Notes under the pieces: generated by a model
Databases searched by the model: none
Seen by the model: only the letters and a program-made list of their open reading frames with translations
What the model was told of the DNA's origin: nothing
Translations under genes and position numbers: made by a program
In this document: positions 52,077 to 62,000 of the stretch, piece after piece
Layout of the letters: each line of letters opens with the position of its first letter
Position numbering within the stretch: position 1 is the stretch's first letter
Source: Catellatospora citrea
GTDB taxonomy: Bacteria; Actinomycetota; Actinomycetes; Mycobacteriales; Micromonosporaceae
Length of the DNA stretch: 64,000 nt
NCBI RefSeq assembly: GCF_003610235.1
Contig: NZ_RAPR01000001.1
Span: 558,001 to 622,000, forward strand
Reading direction: 5' to 3'

Positions 52077-52383
52077 TCAGACCAGACAAATCGTCGGCGG
52101 CGATCGTGACGCACAGTTGCGAATGCGGCCGTTCGGTCGGCCGGGAACTGTCGGCCCGAACGTACACTTCGCCTGCCAGGCCCAAACGCCCTTGCCGTCC
52201 GGTGCCGCACACGAGAACTCGATGCCAGCGTCCGGCGTACCCCTGCGCAGCAGCCCGGATGCCTGCAGATAGTTGCTCAACCGCGGGAACGAGCACATAC
52301 CCGAGTTCTTCGAAAGCTTGCTGTTGGCTCGATTCGTGTTCCCTGATGGACTCGCAGTCCACCTGCGGCAGAGACGCGGTCAT
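52077..52383 (-). pseudogene. Frameshifted, truncated relic of an Avs-type N-terminal nuclease domain
   Basis: One frame starting at the ATG at 52383 gives MTASLPQVDCESIREHESSQ followed by QQAFEELGYVLVPA. A second frame continues with LLRRGTPDAGIEFSCAAPDG and WAWQAKCTFGP. Together they follow the PD-(D/E)xK-like start of large STAND/Avs defence proteins (SQQxAFEEL, then GTPDxGxE, then WxWQAK). The homology stops about 35 residues after the QAK motif, with a TGA at 52077. The nuclease core residues (Asp, Glu, Gln-Ala-Lys) are visible but split between frames. The gene is both frameshifted and missing its ATPase and sensor parts. It lies 153 bases upstream of the P-loop ATPase gene. Confidence 0.55.
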
Positions 52384-52800
52384 AGCCCGACAGCATCGCA
52401 CGAGCAACCGACAATGCCCCCGAGGTCGAGGGTGTTGAAGGCGAACTCACGACGTGTCGACCGTGCAGCTACGAATGCGAACACACGCAAGTCGGCCTGA
52501 CCAGGTGTTGAGCGCCGACAACCCGTCGAGGTGGCCATCCCCGCCAGCGTGGTTCGCGCGCTAAATACGGTCCACACCCGGCAGAATCCGAACCACATTC
52601 CAGCAGCTCCAGGGACCATTGTCACGGTTACCGCCGTACGGACACGCCGGGCGTAGCGCCGAGGCGCAATCTCAATCGGTCATCTGTCGTCCACTCGGTT
52701 GCACGCGCGGCAGCGAGCGCAGAGATCGGACAGGTGATAATAGCCATCTAGAATGGATTTACGACCGCCGCATGGCCCACTCCCTTCAGCCAGACGCGAC
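52384..52800. other. Intergenic region, no gene recognised
   Basis: About 420 bases between the nuclease relic and the immunity gene. Short frames on both strands lack ribosome sites and recognisable protein. The GC content is lower than the window average, in keeping with transferred or decaying DNA. Confidence 0.4.
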
Positions 52801-53079
52801 CTACAGAAGGTCAAGATCGATGAATTCCAACACCTCATCCATGGTGCAGTAGTGACATGATCCGTTGGCGAGATCCACGGCTATTGGCATGTTTCCCGCC
52901 AGCATCTTCCCTTTGTCACCCCGATCAAGAAAGGCCGCAGTGTTATATGGAACCACAAGTCGGCCGCCGTGAACGAACGCTTCCTCGGGCATGATGCGCA
53001 CTTCCAGATCCGGCCAGGCGCGGGCCGAATCTGCCAGAAAGTCTGCGGCGCGAGAAAGTGCCGAGGTGATGTCAAGCAT
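52801..53079 (-). CDS. Probable immunity protein (YrhB/Imm35-like) for the RHS toxin
   Basis: The 92-aa protein contains FVHGGRLVVPYNTAAFLDRG followed by MLAGNMPIAVDLANGSCHYC and a short acidic helix. This matches the YrhB/Imm35 immunity fold (strand, YN/YQ motif, then LAGN-PI-VD). Its ATG lies one base after the stop of the giant RHS gene, so the two are co-transcribed. Small genes right after an RHS toxin are typically the cognate immunity protein, which would here block the papain-like toxin domain. The family call is from visible motifs; the pairing is inference. Confidence 0.72.
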   Translation of the reverse strand: MLDITSALSRAADFLADSARAWPDLEVRIMPEEAFVHGGRLVVPYNTAAFLDRGDKGKMLAGNMPIAVDLANGSCHYCTMDEVLEFIDLDLL

Positions 53080-53080
53080 G

Positions 53081-56000
53081 CTAGTCCGTCCTCATCAGAT
53101 ACCAATTCCGCCATTTGCCGATATGCCCGGAGGCGGAGCCGACCTGGGCGTCAAGGAAGACAACCTGCCCATGGTCATTGATGACATTGAAATAATGGCC
53201 GACCGCGCCCTCCCTTCTGGGATATGCCGCCACGATACCTCTTGCACCGTGCCCCCAGTTCGACAGTGCCGCCACGACATTGTGAAGGAACTCCATGTCC
53301 ACGAAAGTTCTGCCGCCCATCATTTCAGCAATTTCGTCCATACGCAGGGGTCGGTCCGCCGGATCCACTGGATTGGGCTTATTGCCGGCCAAGACTCGAT
53401 CGACTTCGCACGCCACGAGGCCGCAGTTCATCCGCCCTCCACCCGGATTCACCGCATTCATGAGACCTTCGGTCTTGGGAGTAAAGTAGTTCCCGCGTTT
53501 CGTCGTCCCCGTAGCGGTACCCCACCGACCCTTGCCGGCACCGCCCAGGAGGAGGCCGTCTTCCGCGGCACCGAACGCAGATTCCGCCTGGCGCATTGCA
53601 TTGGTCGCGGCGGTCGCCCGGCTGATGGCGTCGATCGCATCAGCGGCGCTGGCGTCGTTGATCTGCTTTGTCAGGTTCGCCAGCTTCCCGGCCTTGTCGA
53701 TGGCATTCGAAGTCGCCTGCTTGGCGATCTTGATTTCCGGGCTGCGCGGAGACGGTTTCGGTTTCGGCTTGACGTCCGGCTTCGGCTTGGGCTTGACGTC
53801 GGGCTTGGGCTTGGGCACAACCGGCTTGGGCTTCGGCACCTTGATGTTGTTGAGCAGGTTCTTTAGATTCTTGACCAGCAGGGCCATACCCTTGATCAGC
53901 CCGCCGATGCCGACGGCCGTCGTGACGACGTCGAAGGTGAGCGAGCCGCAAGCCTTCTTGTTGCCCGCTTTGCACTTGTTATAGTTCTCGACGACGCCGT
54001 TCCAGGCTGCCTTTAGGCCTTCCTTGGAAAACGCCTGCTTCACAGGGGCGCATTTCTCTGTTTGTTTTTTGCCCGGGGCGGTGAGTGCGCACTGCGTCGC
54101 TTGATTGGCCAGGCCCATGGTGCCGATGGCCGAATTGTGGAAGCTATCGAAGGCGCCGTCGGAGAAGCCGCCATCGACCTTTTCGAACTTGAAGCTGCCG
54201 ATGCCTGCTTTCTGCTGTTGCGCGTTGCAGTTGCCGTTCCAGCCGCATTTCCAACGGTTGCCCCAGTCCGATGCCCAGCCCCAGATACCTGCGTGGCCCG
54301 TGGGGTCGATGACGATCAGCGGGTTTCCATCGCCGTACTGGTAGCGGTTGGCGTTGATCGAGGACGGCACCGGGCTGTTGCTGGCGGTGTCACGGGAGTC
54401 GAACTGGCCGGTTTCGGTGTTGTACCAGCGAGCGTGCATGTTGACACGGCTGGTGAGGCTGTCGGTCCACTCCGACTGGTAGCCGAGGCTGCCGATCATG
54501 CCAGCGGTTTGGAGCACCTTGCCGAGCGGGTCGTAGGTGGTCGAGCCGTCCAGGACCGTGCCGGTGGTCGTGAACTGGCCGACGACGTCGGTGTGCAGGT
54601 CGGTGAACGCGAAGCGGTTGGTCGCGCCGGCGACCTCGCCGACCAGGGCACCGGCGGTGTCGCGCACGTAGCTTGCAGCACCGTCGGCGGCCAGGTCGTT
54701 GCCGACACCCGTGTACGCGAATCCGGGGCGGATAGCCCGGCCCAGGCCGTCGTAGGTGTAGGTCTGCGTGCCGCCGGCGCCTTGCTGCAACACGGCCATT
54801 CCGAAAGCGTCGGACAGGGTGTCGCGCGTGCCGCCGCCGTCGGACACTTGCGCAAGGGTGCCCCGCGCGGTGTAGGTGTAGCTGGCGCCGGCACCGGTGA
54901 CCAGGCGGTTTCGCTCGTCGTAGGTGAACGTCTTGGAGCCGTTCTGCACCCGGTTGCCGGACTTGTCGTAGGCGTACACCGTGATGTCGGTGCCGTTGTT
55001 CCACGACGTCAGGCGGCGGGCTTGGTCATAGCTGTACGTGTTGTCGGCGGACTGCGCGAAGCCCGTGGTCTTCTTGCGGGTCTCGTCGCCGTTGGCGTCG
55101 AACGTGTACTCGATCTTCGCGATGGTCGACGGGGTGGCACCCGCGGTCTTGAGTTCGTCGAGGTTTCTCCGATGCAGTTCGTCGAACCCGAAGGTGCGGA
55201 CGTTGCCTGTGCCACCGTAGGTGATCTTGTTGACCTGTGACAGGTTGTTGTACTCGTAGCCGGCCAGCACCCCGGCCGCCGGATTGCTCAGCGACGCCAG
55301 CCGGCCCGCCGAGTCGTAGCCGTAGGTCGTCTCGCCTGCCGCATCGGTGCGCTTGGCCATGTTGCCGTCGGCGGTGTAGTCGAACGAAGAGTTACCTGAC
55401 GGGCCTGTCACCGACCGGAGCAGGCCGCGGTCGTCGTAGGTCAGCGTGTTGGCGCCGCCGGAGCCCGACAACGAGACCATCCGGCCGACACGGTCGTAGC
55501 TGAACGTGCGGTCGGCGGTCGCCGCCTCCGCGCCGGTGCCGGTCTGCGCGAGCAGGCGGCCCATGTCGTCGTAGGCGTAGGTGGTGGTGACCCCACCGGG
55601 CTGGGTCTGCGACACCGGCCGGCCCGCAGCGTCGTACGCGGTGGTGTAGGTGCGATCCGCCAGGTTCGCGAACGTGGTAGTCGACGGCTCGATCACCCGT
55701 TCCGGCAGGCCCAACGTGTTGTACGTGGTCCAGAACGAGTTGTTGCGCCCGTCGGTGAACCGGGTCCGGTTGCCGACCAGGTCGTAGCCGAAGCTGCTGA
55801 CGATCGAATCCGAACCCGAGATCGGCTGTGAGAAGGAGGTGAGCAGACCCGTCGCGTCGTACGTGAACGTCGTCTTGATGTTCATCGCGTCCGTGCTGCT
55901 CAGCACCTGGCCGTTGGCGTCGTACTCGCTCGACTCGGTCTTCAGCAGCGCGCCGCCGAGCTTGTACGACGATGTCGAGGTGACCCGGTCCGCCAGGTCG

Positions 56001-59000
56001 TAGACGGACCGCGTGTACGAGCCGTCGGCCAGCGTCGTCTGCGCCAGCCGGCCACCACCGTCGTAGCTGAAGCTGATGGTGTTGTTCGCGCCGTCCTTGA
56101 CGGTCAGCGCCTGCCCGGCAGCGTTGTAGGTCATGCTGGTCTTCACACCGGCGGCTGACATCACCTCCGACAGCCCGCCGCCGGTGCCGTAGGTGTACTT
56201 CGTCTCGTGGGTCTGCCCTGTCTGCCGGACGAACTGCCGCGACTTGTCCGTGCGGCCCAGGAAGTCGTAAACCGTCTCGTTGGCGGCGCCCTCCGGGTCG
56301 GTGACGGTCAGTACAGCGCCCACGTTGTTGTAGGTGTATTTCGTGACTCCGCCGTCGGGCGCGGTCATCCGCCACACCCGGCCCAGCTGGTCGTAGTCGT
56401 ACGAGGTCACCTTGCCCAGCGGGTCGGTGACCGTCTTGAGCTGACCCAGGTCGTCGTAGGTCGACGTGGTCTCCGGCGTGATCGGTGTCGACGAGCCCGG
56501 TGGCGTGTAGGAGGGCATGCGCACCTTCACCACGTGACCGGCCGCGTCGTACTCGGTGCGGGTCCAGCGGCCCAGCGCGTCCTGCGAGTCGGTCACCGCA
56601 CCGAACGTGTCGTATCCCGCCCACGACACTGCGTTGGCCGCGACCTGCCCCTGGTCGACCGATTCGGTCAGCAGCCGCGGCGTGGTGCTCTTCACCATGC
56701 GCCCGGCCTCGTCGACCTCGTACATGGTGGTGTTGCCGTTGGCGTCGGTGACACTCTTGACCGCACCGTCGACGTCAAGCGTCGACGACGAGCGGATGAC
56801 CTTGGCGTCCGCCGCCGGGGCCGTGCCGCCATAGACAGCTGCGATCTCCGACGCGCTCAGCGCCTTCTGGTAGACCTGGACATCGGCGATCTTGCCCGGC
56901 CAGTTGTCACCGCGCCCGGCGCCCCACTGGAGGTCGCCGATAGACACCGGCAGCGTGGAGCCAACCGTGTACGGCAGGTCTTCGCTGCTCTGGAAGACGC
57001 CATTGACAAAGAGGCTGACCTTCTTGGTGTCTGCGTCGTAGACACCGCTCAGATGGGTCCAGGTGTCCAGCGCAGCCGGGGCCAGGGAGGAAGGCGTCAC
57101 ACAGGTCGAGGATTCCGAGCTGCACGCCAACATGCGCCAGCTGGCGTTCCCAGTGCCGCAGCCGAGCCCAAACGCCGGGTACCACGGACCGTCTTGCGAC
57201 ACCGCCGTTTGGTTGAAGCAAGGCTTGACGATACGCACCCACGCCGACACGGTGTAGGAACGTGCCGAATTCACGACCGCCCCCGAGGTGGTGAGCCGGC
57301 CTGGCGTGCCGTCGTGCCCGAACTCCGCCGACCCGCTGAGTTCGGGCCGCTGCGCGGGATGGTCGGTCGACCATCGCACACCGGTGGGCGTGAACTCGGC
57401 CGCGGTGTTTCCTGCCGAGTCTTTGGCCGTGTTGCCGCTGGTCTCGTCGAGCTTCCAACGCGCGACCGGAGTCGACGCGGTTGACGGGTAGGTCGTTGAC
57501 GCGATCTGCCGGCCCATCGGGTCGTACATCGATTCGCTGTAGCCGTAGACCTTGCCGGTGCCGTCCTTGTCTGTGGTGGCCAGGGCGTGGTCGTCGGCGC
57601 TGAGGACCTGGGTGGTGGTGCGGTTGAGGCCGCCCGGGTCCAGCGTCGACTCGTACTGCCGGCTCGCGGCGTCGTACTTGTAAGCCGTCGTCGTCGCGCC
57701 GTTGTTGGTGACCTGCTGGATCAGGTTGCCTGCGGCGTCGTAGGTGTTCTGCTCGATGGTGAACGAGCTGGTGCCCTTCTTGCGGGTCACCGTCGCAGTC
57801 AGGCCGTTGTCGGTGTAGGTGTACTCGGTGGTGACGCCCTCGGGGTCGGTCTCCGAGGCCAGACGTCCCGACGGGTCGTAGGCCTTCGAGGTCATGACCA
57901 GGTCGATGGGCGCCGGCAGCGGGTTCGCCGGGTCGCCGGTGAAGCCCTTGACCGTGGTGGTGAGCAGGTTGCCGGTCTCATCGTAGGTGGAGACCGTCTC
58001 GCCGCCGTCCTGCTCGATCTCCTTGACGACCCGGCCGAAGGCGTCGTACTCGAACGTCGTGGTCTTGCCGGCCTCGTCGGTCGAGGTCAGCTGCTGGCCG
58101 CGGTTGTTGTAGGTGCTGGCTTGTGTCCGGGAGGCGTCGCCGCCGGTGCTGTCCGCGGTCGTCTGGGACAGCACGTTGCCGTCCCGGTCGTACTCGGTCG
58201 TGGTCACCGCGGTGTGCTGAGCGCCGGTGACCCGGTTGGTGATCGCCGGGTCGGTCTGCGTCCTGATCCGGTTGGCCTTGTCGTAGGCGTACGACGTGGT
58301 GACGCCCGCCGGGAAGCTCTTGTTCACCTCCGTCTCGGTGATCTTGCGGCCGAGCTGGTCATAGGTGTACTTGGTGACCAGGCCAGCAGGGTCGGTCACC
58401 TTCGCTACGTCGCCGCTGATCAGGTACTCGACGGTCTGTACCGCGCCGCCGGGCGTGGTGATGGTGCGCGGCAGTCCCACCGGGGCCGTGACGTTTGTTT
58501 CGACCTCGTAGATCCGGGTGGCCACGTGCTCGGGCGCGCTCTGCGGGGTGATCACCAAGATCTTCAGGTACCGCGCCGACACGGGGGCGGGCAGGTCGTG
58601 CGTGGTGACTGCGGCCGTGTTGCCGCGAACCTGGAAGTGCGTCGTCCAGGTGGTGCCGTTGTCCGACGTGAGGATGTCGAAGTCCCGGGTGTTGTAGGCC
58701 GCGATCTCACCGCCCGCCTCAGCGTGACGAACCGTGATGGTGGTCAACGTCTGCGCCGTGGGCCACTGTGCCTGCAGCCAAGCCGAGGTTTGCTGGGAGC
58801 AGAACTTCGCCCCGTTGCCACTGAACCAGTCGCGGTCGAACGCCTTATCGGCGATCTCGATCGCATCGCAGCTGGCACTGCCGGTCGCCGTCGGCGCGGC
58901 CGTGTACGCGGTCGTGGTGACACGGCCCAGCGGATCGGTGACCTTGGTGCGATTGCCCTTGGCGTCGTACTCATAGGTGGTCAGGTAGGTGTTGTCCGCC

Positions 59001-62000
59001 GCCGACGACGACCGGCCATCACGCATGGTGAGCATGACGTCGTTGCGCGGGTCCGGGGTCAGCACCCGGGTGGTCGCGTCCGGGTGGAACGTGTAGTAGA
59101 CCGTCGAGCACTTGTTGGCGGAGTAGTCCTGGCAGGTCGTCGACGAGATCGTGTTGCCGCGCACATCGTGCTCGGTGATCGTGACGTTGCCGTTGGGGTC
59201 GGTGACGGTGCGCACGAACCCGGCGGTGTCATAGCCGTACCGGGTCATCTTGCCCCGGGCGTCGGTGTCGGCAACCTTGCGACCCGTATTCAAGTCGCTG
59301 ATCGTAACCAGGGACTTGTCGCTCGGGTCGGTGATGGTGACCCACTTGCCCTTGACCCCGTTGGCCTGGTCCCGCGCCGCGAACTGGTTGGCTACCTGCG
59401 CGTCGCTGAGCTGCGAGCGGTAGTAGGCGAAGTCGGCGATCTGACCTGGCCAGTAGCCTGCCTGTGACGTGCCGTGTGCGGGCCAGAAGTCCCACTTGCC
59501 CGCGCCGACGTATGCGTAGCGGACATTGGTTGCCATGATGGTGTTGTTCAGGGTGCCGATCTTGGCGCCGTCGAGGTAGAGCGCCTGGCTGTTGTTCGCT
59601 GCGGTGAGCGCGACGTGATGCCAGTTTCCGTCGTTGACAGCTGCTGCGGAAGTCATGGATGCGCTTGGGTTGCCCATCCAGATCTGCCCGCGCAGCTTGC
59701 CGTCGGTGCCGACGTAGAGGGCTGGGGTCCAGTTGTAGGAGACGTCGAGGTTGCTCATCGACGCTTCCTGGTAGCTGTAGAGCACACCACCGGCGGTGTT
59801 GCCTGCCGGCATCTTGAACCACATGCTCATCGAGGCCGGGCCGGTGCCCGGCACGTCCTCGGCCGGCAGCTGCAGGTACGAGCTGATTCCGTTGAAGCTG
59901 GCCACGGTGCTGTCGGCGAACGGGCCGTCCGCGGTGCCCAGGGTGACCGAGTTGTACGTGGCCGTGTTGCCGTTGACCTGGTTGACCGCGTTGGTGACGC
60001 CGGTCTCGGCCATGCGGTAGTAGTCGGCGGGCGCTCCGGCCAGCGCGGCGCTCTGGTAGACCAGGCTCGTGCCCTGGATCGTCGGTGCGTTGAGTTTCCA
60101 GACCCCGCCGTTTTCGTCGGTGACGTCCTTGACGATGCCGGTCACCGAGTCGTAGTTGACCGATGCGGCGACCTTGCCCGACGGGCGCACCACGGACTTG
60201 AGCAGGTCGGTGGAGCGTCTAGCGTCGAAGATCTCCCTGGCGGCGTCTGCGGTGAGCGCCCGGTCGAAGAAGGAGACCTCAGCGATCGAGCCGTTGAAGT
60301 AGTCCCGGGTGCCGGTGTTCTTCAACGTGTCGGGGTGCGACTGGTTGGGCCAGGCACCGCCGAGATAACCCACGCCCAGGTAGGTGAACTTGTCCTGGAT
60401 GTCCTGCACCAGCAGGCCGTTCTTGGATCCGGTCTCCTGTCCGTCGACAAACAGCTTCTGCTGGTCGCCGAAGGCCGACAGCACGACGTGGTGCCAGTTG
60501 CCGTCGGCGTACGACGCGGCGGTCTGCATCGGCCAGTGGGCGCGAGAATGCCACGCCTGGTTGCCCTGGGGCACCGGTCCACAGGTCCACAGCTGCACGA
60601 AGGTGCCGTTGGCCAGGCCGTTTGCCTCGACGTCCAGGCACTTGCCGGAGTGTTGGTTGATGATCCGGCCGTCGGACAGCACCGACCACTTCTCGCTGAT
60701 GCCGGTGTGGCAGTCGTAGATGACGACGTCGGTGCCGTCAGCGGTGCCGCCGCCGAGCGCGTCGAGACACTTGGTCACGCCGGACACGGTGACGGTGATT
60801 CGGTTGGCGCTGTCCAGCGTCCACTGCTGGTTGCCCCCGCCGTGGCAGTCGAAGATCGTCAGCCGGGCATTGTTCGCTGGCGCGGGAGCCATGACGTCGA
60901 GGCAGCGACCCGACGCGGTGCTGGTCATGCTGCCCAGCAACCCGACCGGCGAGGCCGCCGGAAACCCGCCCTGCAGTTTGCCGTCCGAGCCCAGATACAG
61001 CGTCGGGGAGTAGGCCCCGTTACTGGTCGCGGCAGCGGCCGGGTCGTCCCAGGACTGGCCGAGCAGCACCCCGTCACCGCTGCCAGCCGCGGCCTTGAAC
61101 CACATGCTGACCGACTGGTAACCGGCGGTCGCGGCAAGATTCGACGGCAGCTTCACCGACGAGGAGGTGCCGTTGAAGCCGACCGCCTTGGACATGCCGC
61201 CGCTGAGCGGTCCCGCCTGGTTGAAGGCGACGTCGGTGTAGGTCCCGTTGTCGGCGCCGGCCTTGTCGACCACTGAGCTGCTCGCGGTGGTGCCGGAGGT
61301 CTCGTTCAGCCGCCAGTACGAGCGCGGGCCTTGGTTGAGCACGACGCCACGGTGCACCGAGTTGTTCTCATACGTGTAGGTAGTGCAGTACGCCGCGCTG
61401 TCGGGCGGACAGACCGAGGTCAGCTTGTCGCCCCAATAGTTGTACTGCCAGGTCTGCACCGAGTTCGCGTCGGCGGGATCGGCCCGGTCGGTGGACACCG
61501 TCGCCACGTGATAGGCCGTCGCGCCGCTGGGCTGCGCCCACGTGAAGTGCAGTTTTCGCCCGGAAGCCGCGATCATCCTGGCGAGGCGATTGTTCCCGTC
61601 GTACTCGAAGGTCTCGGTGCGCCCCTGCGCGTCGGAGACGGAGCTGATCGCGTACGTGCCGGCCGAGCCCATGGTGAAGGCGTACCGCGTGCCGTCCTTG
61701 TCGACCAGCTCGTACCCGCCGCCGGTGACGGACTTAAACGTCGCGAACCGGCCGCTCGGCGGCGTGAACGGGCCGCCGGCGTTCTTGCCGAAGGCGACGT
61801 CCTGACCGTTGGGGTAGGTGACGACCACAGTCTGCAGCGCACCGGCGGCGTCATAACGCTCGACCGCGCGGGAGTCGGCGATGCCGGCCCACCCGAAGCC
61901 GAAGGCGCCGATACGAGGGTCGACGCTGTTGTAGGAGCGCTGCACCGACAGCGACGGGCCGACCGTGGCGATGGTCGCGTCGGTCGCGGCGGTGGTGTAG

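Noticed and set aside
52380..52625. 81-aa minus-strand frame upstream of the nuclease relic
   Set aside because: No match to the missing parts of an Avs protein and no ribosome site. It reads as non-coding sequence.
53741..53830. Short repeats considered as a possible CRISPR array
   Set aside because: The repeats are 6-18 bases, in frame and code for Lys-Pro linkers, with no spacer structure. No array was seen elsewhere and no cas gene is present near either CHAT protein.
57587..59467. 626-aa plus-strand frame inside the giant RHS gene
   Set aside because: It mirrors YD-repeat coding on the other strand, giving a Gly/Val/Arg repetitive product. The RHS frame is unbroken for over 10 kb.
59474..61276. 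600-aa plus-strand frame inside the RHS gene
   Set aside because: Antisense shadow of the LamG and lectin coding region, with no recognisable protein.
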